Shown piece by piece: positions 50,343-60,447 of a stretch of DNA of 64,000 nt. The translations under genes were made by a program, and so were the position numbers. Each line of letters starts with the position of its first letter. The first letter of the stretch is position 1. Under the pieces are notes generated by a model. It saw nothing but the letters and a program-made list of their open reading frames with translations. It was not told the DNA's origin and did not search any database. This DNA comes from RBG-16-66-20 sp040752005 (GTDB lineage Bacteria > Pseudomonadota > Gammaproteobacteria > Burkholderiales > SG8-39). Where the stretch lies: the NCBI GenBank assembly GCA_040752005.1, contig JBFMFX010000003.1, positions 62,001 to 126,000 of the forward strand, read 5' to 3'.

Positions 50343-50356
50343 TTGCGCGAGATCAA
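50343..50356. promoter_or_regulatory. FNR/ANR-type box (one mismatch) between divergent operons
   Basis: TTGCGCGAGATCAA. It lies 49 bp before the NarX-type kinase and 48 bp before the DUF3330-like gene. Minus-strand GAGGAT (50315-50320) is 32 bp from the box centre. A good plus-strand TAGAAT (50388-50393) is 41 bp away, not the standard spacing. Confidence 0.55.
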
Positions 50357-50405
50357 ATCCCTTGCACCGCGCCCGCCCTCGCACGTCTAGAATGGCCCCG
50401 GCCCG

Positions 50406-51681
<1,276 letters not shown>

Positions 51682-51704
<23 letters not shown>

Positions 51705-52035
51705 AACGGCGCGACAGGTCGCGGTTGCGCGGCGGAAAGACGAATTTCTCCGCCGGTACGCCCGTTCGGTCGGCGCTCACGCGGCAGCGCGGCCGGCGAT
51801 TGGCGGGGTCGTAGCCGTTGCGCCAGTGAAAGGGCCGCAGGTTCGTGGGGTCGTGCGGGCCGGCTGGGTCCAGCGGCTCCAGCTTCCAGCCGAACGGGGT
51901 GTCCTGGCGGCCGTAATGCTCGCGGCGCATCCAGGCCCCGCAGCTGTCCTGGCGCCAGTGCGCCGGGTCGGCCTCCGCCATCACCCGGCCGTGCTCCCAC
52001 ACCGCGTCAATCAATGCGGGGTTCGGATTTTTCAT
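51682..52035 (-). CDS. Degenerate HNH-like small protein
   Basis: 117-residue protein. The pattern VWEHGRVMAEADPAHWRQDSC, GAWMRREHYGR, FGWKLEPLDPAGPHDPTNLRPFHWRNG follows a family of small HNH-like proteins that usually read GWEIDHI...NL.PL...NN. Here the metal/catalytic DH is EP, so nuclease activity is doubtful. A GGAGGA Shine-Dalgarno supports the ATG at 52035. The FNR box at 52070 lies upstream, although no -10 fits on this strand. Confidence 0.6.
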
Positions 52036-52069
52036 GCGCGCATCCTCCCGGCGGGCGGGCGGCCGCGGT

Positions 52070-52083
52070 TTGACCAGGATCAA
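52070..52083. promoter_or_regulatory. FNR/ANR box of the 93-residue gene
   Basis: TTGACCAGGATCAA, identical to the osmC box. A -10-like TCGAAT (52105-52110) is centred exactly 31 bp away. The predicted transcript start (52118) falls on the ATG at 52117. Confidence 0.74.
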
Positions 52084-52116
52084 GACTCCCCGCCCCGGCG
52101 AAGGTCGAATAGCCGC

Positions 52117-52398
52117 ATGCACGCTCCGGCACGCGATCTGCTGGCCGCGCGCGTCGCGGTGGAAAGGGTGCTCGATGCGCTCGGCGTGCACGACTATCTG
52201 TACACGCTCGAGCACAAAGACGGCAGGTGGGTGCTGAGCGTCGAGTGCGCCTTCGACGGTGGCTGGCAATCGGCCGCGATTCCGGTGGATCCGGGCCGGC
52301 TCGAGGCGAGCCTCTACGACAGCGCACTGCGCGAGCAGCTCGGCGCCGAGTGGGCGCCGCATCTGCGGGCCTGCGCCACCCGCGCGCCCGATCGCTGA
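52117..52398 (+). CDS. Small conserved-looking protein, unknown function
   Basis: 93-residue protein with a helix (ARDLLAARVAVERVLDALG) and a strand-rich middle (DYLYTLEHKDGRWVLSVECAFDGGWQSAAIPV), then a helical end. I do not recognise a family. There is no Shine-Dalgarno, and the ATG sits at the transcript start predicted from the FNR box and TCGAAT -10, so the mRNA may be leaderless. It converges with the S-adenosylmethionine synthetase gene (1-bp gap). Confidence 0.6.
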   Translation: MHAPARDLLAARVAVERVLDALGVHDYLYTLEHKDGRWVLSVECAFDGGWQSAAIPVDPGRLEASLYDSALREQLGAEWAPHLRACATRAPDR

Positions 52399-52399
52399 G

Positions 52400-53596
52400 T
52401 CAGTCGCTCGCCGGCGCGATCAGCTCGCGCCACAGCGCGGGCGCGGCGCCAAGCTGCGCGCGCACGATCGCCTCGGCGTCGCGCCGGAGCGCGGCGAGGT
52501 GCCGCGGGTCGGCGAGACGCAGCGCCACGTCGGCGAGCCATGGCTCGGTGATCGGCGCGCCGATGCGGCTCGCCAGGTGGCAGCGCGCCTCCTCCACCTC
52601 GGGCAGCTCCCGCACCAGCGCCTGCGCGATGCGCCCGGCGAGCAGGTTGTAGAGCTTGCCGGTGTGGGTGAGCGGGTTTTTGCCGGCGACCGCCTCCAGG
52701 CTCATCGGCCGGTACGGCGTGATCAGCCCGTTGGCGCGGTTGCCGCGCCCGACCTGGCCGTCGTCGCCCGCCTCGGCCGACAGGCCGGTGACCGTGAGAT
52801 AGACGCTGTCGGGCGTGTCGCCGTCGGCGGCGTTGAGCGCGAGCGTGATCTCGCCCTGCCAGGTCTCGCGCGCCGCCTGCAGCGCAGCGCCGCGCGCGCG
52901 CTCCTTTTTCGCGAAGTATTCGGCGAGACTGTTCACATGCCGGCCGACGAATGCGCAGGCGACGGCAAGCTGTGCCTGCGCGCCGGTGCGCACCCCGAGC
53001 ACCTTCAGGTCCTCGCCGATCTCGGGGAACGCGGCAAGCGTCTGCGCCGAACCCAGCCGCTCGCTCACCGCGAGCACCGCGCGCTCCAGCTGATCGAGCG
53101 GCGCATAACCGACGCCGACGGAGGTGTCGTTGGCGAGCGGCGCCCCGGCCGCGCCGCGTCTGAGGAACAGCGCCGCGAGGTCGGGCGAGACCTCGCGGAT
53201 GCGCGGCACGATGCGCACGTCGCGCACCGGATCGAGGTGGCGCACGTTGCGCGCGAGCCACTGGCGGCCGAGTTCGACGGCAAGCTCGTCCACCGGCACC
53301 TCGACGCCGCGAAAGCGCCGCGTCGCCCGGCCCGCGAGGATGATCTCGATGGGGTACAGCACTTCGCCGCCGCCGAAGGCGGGCCGCGCGGCGCCGCCGA
53401 TGAGCAGCGCCTTGTCCACGTTGTAGTGCAGGATCGCGCCGAAGCGGTCGAGGTAGAAGCGCGCCAGCCCGCGGCCGAGATTCTCGGCAAGCGCGTCGCA
53501 CAGGCTATCCGGATGGCCGCGGCCCTTGTGCTCGACGATCTCGCGCGCGCCGGCGGCGGGCGCGGGCGCGACGAGCGCCTCGATCGCGAGGTTCAC
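52400..53596 (-). CDS. Archaeal-type S-adenosylmethionine synthetase
   Basis: 398-residue methionine adenosyltransferase of the archaeal family (PF01941), not the usual bacterial MetK. Marks are EIVEHKGRGHPDSLCDALAE, LHYNVDKALLIGG, FGGGEVLYPIEIILAGRATR, NDTSVGVGYAPLDQLE, DGQVGRGNRANGLITPYRP and GKNPLTHTGKLYN. It makes AdoMet from Met and ATP. The GTG at 53596 overlaps the CheR stop (GTGA), so the two are translationally coupled. This points to a dedicated AdoMet supply, or to a moonlighting pair. The rare family suggests horizontal transfer. Confidence 0.88.
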   Translation of the reverse strand: MNLAIEALVAPAPAAGAREIVEHKGRGHPDSLCDALAENLGRGLARFYLDRFGAILHYNVDKALLIGGAARPAFGGGEVLYPIEIILAGRATRRFRGVEVPVDELAVELGRQWLARNVRHLDPVRDVRIVPRIREVSPDLAALFLRRGAAGAPLANDTSVGVGYAPLDQLERAVLAVSERLGSAQTLAAFPEIGEDLKVLGVRTGAQAQLAVACAFVGRHVNSLAEYFAKKERARGAALQAARETWQGEITLALNAADGDTPDSVYLTVTGLSAEAGDDGQVGRGNRANGLITPYRPMSLEAVAGKNPLTHTGKLYNLLAGRIAQALVRELPEVEEARCHLASRIGAPITEPWLADVALRLADPRHLAALRRDAEAIVRAQLGAAPALWRELIAPASD

Positions 53597-54420
53597 GCTG
53601 CGGTGGCCCGGCGGCGGAAGACGGCGCGGCATCCCGGCCACGGCTCGAACGCCGCGGCCGGCGGTGGCAGCATCTCACGCACGCCGATCACGAGCGCGCC
53701 GCCGGCGCGCAGGCGGCTGGCGAGGCCCGCGAGCACCAGGCGCGCGCGCGGCTCGTCGAAGTACGTGAAGGCCACGTTGCGGCACAGCACGAGGTCGAAC
53801 GGTCCTGCCGGCAGTTCGGCGGCGAGATCCTGGCGCGCGAAGCTGACCCCGGCGCGGAACGGCTCGCGCAGGCAGAACAGGCGCCCGCGCGGTTCGAACG
53901 CAAGCGCGCGCCACTCCAGCGGCAGCTCGCGCAGGCTGCTCGCGCGGTAGCAGGCGGCGCGCGCGCGCTCGATCAGCCCCGGATCGAGGTCGGTGCCGAG
54001 CACCGCGAGCGAGAGCGCCGGAAAGCGGCTGGCGAGCAAGGCGTGCCACAGGATCGCCAGGCTGTAGGGTTCCTCGCCCGAGGCGCAGCCGGCGCTCCAG
54101 CACTCCAGGCGCGGCGCGCCGCGCTCGAGCGCCGCCTGCGCGAGCGCCGGCAGCACCACGGCACCGAGTGCGTCGAACACTGCGCGGTCGCGGCAAAAGC
54201 GCGAGATCGAAACGGTGCAGAGCGCCGCGAGCGCGCGCCACTCGTCGTGGCCCGCCTCGATGTGGCGGCGGTAGTCGGCCGCGCCCGCCAGACCGAGCGC
54301 GCGGATGCGTTCGGCGATGCGGCGGCAGACCTGGCGCCGCACCTTGCGAAAGCCCGCCCAGCGCAGGCCGAGCCGCGGCAGCGCCCACTGCAGGAACGCG
54401 ACACAGTCGGCGTCGGTCAC
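53593..54420 (-). CDS. CheR-type protein glutamate methyltransferase
   Basis: 275-residue CheR. An N-terminal helical domain (about 1-75) precedes the AdoMet-binding fold: motif I LECWSAGCASGEEPYSLAI, the acidic motif VLGTDLDPGLIERAR and the post-motif LVLCRNVAFTYFDEP. It methylates glutamates on chemoreceptor-like proteins with AdoMet. No receptor, CheB, CheA or flagellar genes are in the window, so a non-chemotactic role is possible. The downstream archaeal-type AdoMet synthetase overlaps its stop. Confidence 0.88.
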   Translation of the reverse strand: MTDADCVAFLQWALPRLGLRWAGFRKVRRQVCRRIAERIRALGLAGAADYRRHIEAGHDEWRALAALCTVSISRFCRDRAVFDALGAVVLPALAQAALERGAPRLECWSAGCASGEEPYSLAILWHALLASRFPALSLAVLGTDLDPGLIERARAACYRASSLRELPLEWRALAFEPRGRLFCLREPFRAGVSFARQDLAAELPAGPFDLVLCRNVAFTYFDEPRARLVLAGLASRLRAGGALVIGVREMLPPPAAAFEPWPGCRAVFRRRATAA

Positions 54421-54565
54421 GCCAGCGCGCTCCCGCGCGCGCGCTCCCTCGCGCGAGGCACGGCCGTAACCGGCATCGCGGCGCGCGCGGCGCAGGCGAG
54501 TGCGCTTTCGTGCGGTGCCCGGTCCATCGCCCGCAGCACGTTACGCCGCCGCGCGCGGACCGCGT

Positions 54566-54579
54566 TTGATCCCGATCAA
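54566..54579. promoter_or_regulatory. FNR/ANR box of the 166-residue gene
   Basis: TTGATCCCGATCAA, a perfect TTGAT-N4-ATCAA palindrome. The box centre is 41.5 bp from the ATG at 54614. The best -10-like hexamer, CGCAAT (54602-54607), is 32 bp from the box centre. Confidence 0.72.
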
Positions 54580-54613
54580 AGGCGGCGGGCGCCGCTTGCG
54601 TCGCAATCGGGGG

Positions 54614-55114
54614 ATGCGCGCGCCCGAACTGTTCTTCGCCTACGCGCCGCGCGGCGCCGGGCTGCTGTGCGCGCTCGCGTACCTCGATTCCGCGCGCGAC
54701 GTGTACGGCTGGTTCACCGGACCGCGAGCCGACGGCGGCATCGTCGGCGGCTACTTCCTGCTGGAGGGCTACCACACGCCCGGCCCGGTGCGCTACGAGG
54801 CGGTGCGGGCGCAGGATCTGTACGGCGACTGGACGCTCGATGAGGAGCGCCGCCACGAGCTGGCGCGCCTGCAGGAGGCGGTGGCGCACGAATGGCTGTT
54901 CGCGCGCGACGATCCGCAGGCGGCCGCGGAGCTGCGCGCGTATGCCGGGTCCGAGCTTGCGGTGGGCGAGCTGAACGTGCGCTTCGAGCGGCTTGCGCGG
55001 TTTTCCACCGAGCAACCGGTGTGGACCTGCTACTCGCCCGGCTTCCAGCGCTCGGTGCTCAGGCAGCTCGCGAAGCGCTGGCCGCTCGATTACCGTCCGG
55101 ATTTCGACGTCTGA
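54614..55114 (+). CDS. Uncharacterised 166-residue protein
   Basis: 166-residue soluble protein, rich in aromatic residues: LFFAYAPRGAGLLCALAYLD, VYGWFTGPRADGGIVGGYFLLEGYH, then a helical middle and the C-terminal WTCYSPGFQRSVLRQLAKRWPLDYRPDFDV. I do not recognise a family. The ATG lacks a properly spaced Shine-Dalgarno (only a G-run touching it) and coincides with the predicted FNR-dependent transcript start, suggesting a leaderless mRNA. It may be co-transcribed with the molybdenum hydroxylase 7 bp downstream. Confidence 0.65.
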   Translation: MRAPELFFAYAPRGAGLLCALAYLDSARDVYGWFTGPRADGGIVGGYFLLEGYHTPGPVRYEAVRAQDLYGDWTLDEERRHELARLQEAVAHEWLFARDDPQAAAELRAYAGSELAVGELNVRFERLARFSTEQPVWTCYSPGFQRSVLRQLAKRWPLDYRPDFDV

Positions 55115-55121
55115 GGCAGTG

Positions 55122-57593
55122 ATGCGGCTGCGGGTCAATGGCGCGGTGCACCCGGTCGAAGCCGATCCGGCGAAGCCCCTGCTGTGGGTGCTGCGCGACG
55201 AGCTGGGCATGACCGGGACCAAGTACGGCTGCGGCGTCGGCGTGTGCGGCGCCTGTCTCGTGCTTCTGGACGGCGAGCCGAATCACGCCTGCAGGGTGCC
55301 GCTCGCGCGCGTGCAGGGGCGCGAGGTCACCACCGTCGAGGGGCTCGGCCCCGGGCACCCGGTCGTGCGCGCATGGATCGCCGAGCAGGTACCGCAATGC
55401 GGCTACTGCCAGCCGGCGCAGATCCTCGCCGCCACCGCCCTGCTGGCGCGAAGCCCGGCGCCGACACCGGCCGAAATGGACGCCGCGATGTCGGCAGTGC
55501 TTTGCCGCTGCGGCACGTACGCGCGCATCCGCCGGGCGATCGCGCGGGCGGCGGGTAACGAACCGGTGCCGCCGGCCGCGCCGCGGCTTCCGGAGCTGCT
55601 CTCGGATCTGCCGGCGGATGCGGGAACCGAGATGAACCGGTGGCTCTGGATCAACTCGCAGGGCATGGTGACCCTGATGCTCAATCACTCGGAGATGGGC
55701 CAGGGCTCGCTTACGGGTCTGGCGCTGCTCGCGGCCGAGGAGCTGCAAGTGCCCCTGGAGCGCGTGCGCACCGTGTTCGCGCCGCCCGCGCGGCGCTACT
55801 GGAACGGATACTGGGGCGGGGGCCAGTTCACCGGTGGCTCGAGCAGCATCCGCGGAGAGTGGAAGCGCCTGCGGCGTGCGGCAGCGCAGGCGCGCGAGCG
55901 CCTGCGCGCCGCCGCGGCGCGGCGCTGGCAGGTCGCCATGGGCGATTGCCGCGCCGAAGGCGGATTCGTGGTGCATTCGCCGAGCGGCGCGCGACTGGGC
56001 TACGGCGAGCTCGCCGAGGAGGCGGCCGCCCTGGCCGCGCCGCGCGCCGTGCGCCTCAAGCGCGCGGGCGAGTTCCGGCTGATCGGGACACCGGTGGCGC
56101 GTCTGGACATCCCGGCGATGTGTCTGGGTGCGGCCGGCTACGGCGTGGACGTCTGGCTGCCGGGCATGCAGGTCGCGGTGGTCGAGCGGGCGCCAGTGCC
56201 CGGAGCGCGGCTGATGGCATACGACGATTCGCGTGCCCGCGCGCTCCCGGGCGTGCGGCAGGTGCTTGCGATCGCAAGCGGCGTGGCGGTGGTGGCCGAC
56301 GACTTCTGCTCGGCCGAGCGCGCTCGCGCGGCGCTGCGGGTGCGCTGGCGCGAGGGCGCGACCGCGCGCCTGAACGACGCGGCGATCGAGCGCGCGCTCC
56401 GTGCGGCGCTGCGCCGCGGCGGAAAGCTCGTCCGCGACCGCGGCGACGCGCCCGGGCGGCTGCGGCGCGCTCCGGCCGTCGTGCAGGCGGTGTATTGCAC
56501 GCCGTATCTCGCGCACGCGGCGATCGAGCCGATGAACTGCGCCGCCGACGTGCGGCACGACGGCTGCGACGTCTGGGTCGGCACGCAGAGTCAGAGCGAC
56601 ACGCAGGAGGTCGCGGCGCGCATCGCCGGCCTGCCGCAGTCGAAGGTGCGCGTGCACACGCGCTTCATCGGCGGCGGCTTCGGGCGCCGGCTGGAGACGG
56701 ACTTTGTCGCCGAGGCGGTCGAGATCTCGAAGGCGATCGGCGCGCCGGTGCAGGTGCTGTGGACGCGCGCCGACGACCTGCGCCACGACGGGTACCGGCC
56801 GGCGCACGCGATCCGGTTGCGCGCCGCGCTCGGCGCCGACGGGCTGCCGCAGGCCTGGGAAATGCGCATCGCCGGGCCGGAGAACGCGCTCGAAGGCGTC
56901 GAGGTGCCGTACGCGGTGCCGGCGCTGCGCGAAGAGCACGTGCGCGTCGCCTCGCCCCTGCGGACGGGCTACTGGCGCGCGGTCGGGGCGACCAACAACG
57001 CGTTCGCGATCGAGTGCTTCGTGGACGAGCTGGCGCACCGGGCGCGGCGCGATCCGCTCGAATACCGCCTCGCGCTGCTTGCCAGAGCGCCGCGGCACGC
57101 GGCGGTGCTGCGGCTTGCCGCCGAGCGTGCCGGCTGGGGCACGCCGCTTGCGCCCGGCAGGGGGCGCGGGATCGCGCTGTACGAATCCTTCGGCAGCGTC
57201 GTCGCGCAGGTCGTCGAGGCGAGCTGCGCCGGCGGCGCGATCCGCGCCGAGCGCGTGGTGTGCGCGATGGACTGCGGTACGGCAGTGCTTCCCGACGCGG
57301 TGCGCGCGCAGCTCGAAGGCGGCATCGCGTTCGGCCTGTCGGCGGCGTTGAAGGAGCGGGTCCGCATCCGCCGCGGCCGCGTCGTGCAGTCGAGCTTCAA
57401 GGACTATCCGATCCTCACCTTCGCCGAGATGCCGCAGGTCGAGACCGTTCTCGTGGACAGCGCGGCGGACCCCGCGGGCGTGGGCGAGCCGGCGGTGCCG
57501 GTGGTCGCGCCGGCGCTCGCGAACGCGGTGTTCGCCGCGACCGGCCAGCGGCTGCGACGGCTGCCGCTGCGGCTGCGCGCGCGCCGGAGCTGA
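55122..57593 (+). CDS. Fused molybdenum hydroxylase (2Fe-2S subunit + Moco subunit, IorAB-like)
   Basis: 823-residue single-chain enzyme. Residues 1-150 are a xanthine-oxidase-type 2x[2Fe-2S] subunit: CGVGVCGACLVLLDGE plus QCGYCQPAQILA and LCRCGTYARI. From about residue 170 it continues as the Moco-binding subunit of isoquinoline oxidoreductase/aldehyde dehydrogenase type: MVTLMLNHSEMGQGSLTGLA, RVHTRFIGGGFGRRLETDF and the catalytic Glu in GVGEPAVPVVAPAL. These parts are normally two genes (IorA, IorB). The usual Tat signal of IorB is lost in the fusion. It hydroxylates an N-heterocycle or aldehyde with water; the substrate is unknown. Confidence 0.9.
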   Translation: MRLRVNGAVHPVEADPAKPLLWVLRDELGMTGTKYGCGVGVCGACLVLLDGEPNHACRVPLARVQGREVTTVEGLGPGHPVVRAWIAEQVPQCGYCQPAQILAATALLARSPAPTPAEMDAAMSAVLCRCGTYARIRRAIARAAGNEPVPPAAPRLPELLSDLPADAGTEMNRWLWINSQGMVTLMLNHSEMGQGSLTGLALLAAEELQVPLERVRTVFAPPARRYWNGYWGGGQFTGGSSSIRGEWKRLRRAAAQARERLRAAAARRWQVAMGDCRAEGGFVVHSPSGARLGYGELAEEAAALAAPRAVRLKRAGEFRLIGTPVARLDIPAMCLGAAGYGVDVWLPGMQVAVVERAPVPGARLMAYDDSRARALPGVRQVLAIASGVAVVADDFCSAERARAALRVRWREGATARLNDAAIERALRAALRRGGKLVRDRGDAPGRLRRAPAVVQAVYCTPYLAHAAIEPMNCAADVRHDGCDVWVGTQSQSDTQEVAARIAGLPQSKVRVHTRFIGGGFGRRLETDFVAEAVEISKAIGAPVQVLWTRADDLRHDGYRPAHAIRLRAALGADGLPQAWEMRIAGPENALEGVEVPYAVPALREEHVRVASPLRTGYWRAVGATNNAFAIECFVDELAHRARRDPLEYRLALLARAPRHAAVLRLAAERAGWGTPLAPGRGRGIALYESFGSVVAQVVEASCAGGAIRAERVVCAMDCGTAVLPDAVRAQLEGGIAFGLSAALKERVRIRRGRVVQSSFKDYPILTFAEMPQVETVLVDSAADPAGVGEPAVPVVAPALANAVFAATGQRLRRLPLRLRARRS

Positions 57594-57609
57594 GCGGGGC
57601 TTCGGCGGC

Positions 57610-60276
57610 TCAGCGCCGCCGCGCGATCCCCTTGCGAGCCTCTTCGGCGACGAACATCGCGGCGGCGAAAGGCAGCACGTACAGCCACACGTCCGCGCTC
57701 AGCGACGCGGTGCCGAAAAGCGCCTGCCCCGCAGGCGTGTAGACGATCGCGGCAAGCAGCGCCAGCTCGAACGCGATGCCCCAGAGGATGAGCGGGTTGG
57801 AGGCGAGGCCGAAGGCGAACGCCGGGCGCAGCGGGTCGCGGCACAGAAACACGTTGACGACCTGCATCATCACGATCGCCGCCAGGCAGGCGGTGGTGGC
57901 CTGCAGGTAGAGCGGATCGCGCGGCCCGAGCGGCTCGCCGTAATGCCATCCGCCCGCTTGCAGAACATGGAAGTAGGCGGCGAGCGCCGCGACCGCCTCC
58001 AGCATCCCGAGCCACAGGTACGCGCGCAGGAGCAGCGGCACGGTGAGCAGCGGCTCGCCGCGCGGCCGCGGCGGCCGGCGCATCGCCTCCGGCGCCGGGC
58101 GCTCGGCGCCGAGCGCGAGCGCCGGCACGATGTCGGTGCCCAGATCCACCGCCAGGATCTGCACGATGGTGAGCGGCAGCGGGATGCGCGCGAGCACGAA
58201 GGCGAGGTAGGGGACGATCTCCGGAACGTTCGAGGTGAGGATATAGACGAGGAACTTGCGGATGTTGTCGAACACCGCGCGTCCCTCCTCGATCGCCGCG
58301 ACGATCGAGGCGAAGTTGTCGTCGAGCAGCACCATGTCGGCGGCTTCGCGCGCGACGTCGGTCCCGACCACACCCATGGCGATGCCGATGTCGGCGGCGC
58401 GCAGGGCCGGCGCGTCGTTCACGCCGTCGCCGGTCACCGCCACCACGTGGCCTTTCCTCTGCAGCGTCCTGACGATGCGCAGCTTCTGGTCGGCGCTCAC
58501 GCGGGCGAAGAGGATTTCGGGCGCATCGAGCGCGAGCTGCAGTTGCGCATCGGTCATGCGCGCGACGTCCTCGCCCACCTTCACCACCGGCGCACCCGAC
58601 GGCGCCAGGCCGATCGCGCGCGCGACCGCGCGCGCGGTGCGCGGATGATCGCCGGTCACCATGATGACGCGGATGCCGGCGCCATGGCAGGTCGCGATCG
58701 CTTCGGGCACTTGCGGTCGCGGCGGATCCTCCAGCCCCACCAGGCCCGCGAGCGTGAGCTCGTCCTCCCATTGCTCGCGCGGCGCGCCGGGCGCCAGCTC
58801 GCGCCAGGCGAGCGCAAGCACGCGCAGCCCGCGCTCGGCCATCTCGTCGGCCGCCCGGCGCAGGCGCTCGGCGCGCGGCCCGTCGAGCGGCGCGAGCCCG
58901 TCCGGCGTGCGCACGGTGTGGCACAGGGGCAGCACTGCTTCCGGCGCTCCCTTGCAGTAGAGCACGGGCCGCTGCCCGGTGCGGTGCACCGTGGACATCC
59001 GGCGCCGGTCGGCGTCGAACGGCAGCTCGTCCATTTTCGGCGCAAGCGGCGCGCCGGGCGCGAAGCGCTCGGCCATCTCGACCAGAGCCACTTCCAGCGG
59101 GTCGCCGAGCAGCCGCACGGTGCCGTTGTCGGTCACCTCCTGAAGGCTGTGGCAGTGCCGGGCGATCGCGAACAGCTCGGGCGCGCGAGGCGCATCGCCG
59201 GCCTCGAGCGAGCCGAGCGCATGCAGGCCGTCGGCGAGCCACAGGGACGTCGCGCGCATGCGGTTTTCGGTCAGCGTGCCCGTCTTGTCGGTGACGATGA
59301 CCGTGGCCGAGCCGAGCGCCTCGGCCGCCGGCAGGTGCCGCATGAGCACGCGGCGCCGGGCCATGCGCTGGGTGGCCATCGCAAGGGCGAGCGTCACCGT
59401 CGGCAGCAGCCCTTCCGGTACGTTGGCGACGATGATGCCGATCGCGAACAGCAGATTCGCCCAGAAGCCGAGGCCGAGGAGGTGGCCGACGGCGAAGAAC
59501 ACGATGCCGAGCACCGTGGCGAGCAGCGCCACCAGCCGCGAGATGCGCGCGATTTCCCTCTGCAGCGGCGACAGCGGCGGCTCGCCCGCCTGGGCGAGCT
59601 GCGCGATGCGGCCGAACTCGGTGCGCATTCCGGTGGCGTAGACCACCGCGCGCGCTTCGCCGGCGACCACCGAAGTGCCGGCAAGAAGCAGGTTGCGCGC
59701 GCGCAGCGGATCGTGCTCGGGGTCGGGATCGGCGCCTCGCGGCCGGGGCGCCGACTCCCCGGTCACGGTGGCGAGATTGACCCGCAGGCCGAGCGCCTCG
59801 ATGACGCGGCAGTCGGCGGGCACGTCCTCGCCCTGGCGAACGAGGATCACGTCCCCGGGCACGAGCGCCTGCGCCGGCAACCGCTGCGCCGCGCCGTCGC
59901 GCAGCACCGTCACCTGATGCGGCAGCAGCGCCCTCAGCGCCGCGACCATGCGCTCGGCGCGCTGCTCCTGCCACCAGGCGAAAGCGCCGTTGACCGCGAT
60001 CACGCCGACGATCGCCATGCCGAGCGTCGCCATGCCTTGCCCCGGCTCGAACGCCTCGGCGACGAACGCGAGCGCGGCCGCGATCCAGAGGATCAGCGCG
60101 AAGAAGTGGGTGAACTGGCGCGCGAGCCGCGCCAGGCCGCGCCGGCGCGGTGCGTCCTCGATCCGGTTCGGACCGTACTCGGCCGCGCGCCGCGCCGCTT
60201 CAGCGGCGGCGAGGCCGCTGCGCGAGGTGCGCAGACTCGCGAGCGCATCCTCCACCGGAAGACGGGCGATGTGCAC
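57610..60276 (-). CDS. P-type cation ATPase (Ca2+/Mg2+-type, P2/P3)
   Basis: 888-residue P-type ATPase. An N-terminal cation-ATPase module (ALASLRTSRSGLAAAEAARR), an actuator loop (TGESAPRP), the phosphorylation site VIVTDKTGTLTENRM near residue 330, nucleotide-binding domain and hinge TGDGVNDAPALRAADIGIAMG are followed by six C-terminal helices. The M4 stretch (ANVPEGLLPTVTLALA) matches the Ca2+/Na+-type pumps. GTG start. The FNR box at 60312 is centred 42.5 bp upstream and there is no Shine-Dalgarno, again suggesting a leaderless transcript. The mycobacterial DosR target CtpF is a similar pump. Confidence 0.92.
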   Translation of the reverse strand: MHIARLPVEDALASLRTSRSGLAAAEAARRAAEYGPNRIEDAPRRRGLARLARQFTHFFALILWIAAALAFVAEAFEPGQGMATLGMAIVGVIAVNGAFAWWQEQRAERMVAALRALLPHQVTVLRDGAAQRLPAQALVPGDVILVRQGEDVPADCRVIEALGLRVNLATVTGESAPRPRGADPDPEHDPLRARNLLLAGTSVVAGEARAVVYATGMRTEFGRIAQLAQAGEPPLSPLQREIARISRLVALLATVLGIVFFAVGHLLGLGFWANLLFAIGIIVANVPEGLLPTVTLALAMATQRMARRRVLMRHLPAAEALGSATVIVTDKTGTLTENRMRATSLWLADGLHALGSLEAGDAPRAPELFAIARHCHSLQEVTDNGTVRLLGDPLEVALVEMAERFAPGAPLAPKMDELPFDADRRRMSTVHRTGQRPVLYCKGAPEAVLPLCHTVRTPDGLAPLDGPRAERLRRAADEMAERGLRVLALAWRELAPGAPREQWEDELTLAGLVGLEDPPRPQVPEAIATCHGAGIRVIMVTGDHPRTARAVARAIGLAPSGAPVVKVGEDVARMTDAQLQLALDAPEILFARVSADQKLRIVRTLQRKGHVVAVTGDGVNDAPALRAADIGIAMGVVGTDVAREAADMVLLDDNFASIVAAIEEGRAVFDNIRKFLVYILTSNVPEIVPYLAFVLARIPLPLTIVQILAVDLGTDIVPALALGAERPAPEAMRRPPRPRGEPLLTVPLLLRAYLWLGMLEAVAALAAYFHVLQAGGWHYGEPLGPRDPLYLQATTACLAAIVMMQVVNVFLCRDPLRPAFAFGLASNPLILWGIAFELALLAAIVYTPAGQALFGTASLSADVWLYVLPFAAAMFVAEEARKGIARRR

Positions 60277-60311
60277 GCCGGCCGAGCTTGCGCCGCAGCG
60301 CGGCGGATCGT

Positions 60312-60325
60312 TTGATTGGGATCAA
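60312..60325. promoter_or_regulatory. FNR/ANR box between P-type ATPase and dnaJ
   Basis: TTGATTGGGATCAA. It is centred 42.5 bp before the ATPase GTG (minus strand), where a poor -10 CAAGCT (60285-60290) has the exact 31-bp spacing, and 129.5 bp before the dnaJ ATG on the plus strand. Confidence 0.7.
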
Positions 60326-60447
60326 ACGCCGGCCCGCGGCCGCGGTTAACGTCGCTTGATCCGAGCCGAATCCCGCCGCCGCTCGACGGGCCGCCGCGCG
60401 AACTGCCGCCGCGGCGCCGCGACCGTGCCGCAACGGCTCCCGCAGAA

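Noticed and set aside
50388..50393. TAGAAT as the -10 partner of the box at 50343
   Set aside because: A good hexamer, but 41 bp from the box centre rather than 31; it may belong to a box-independent promoter of the kinase.
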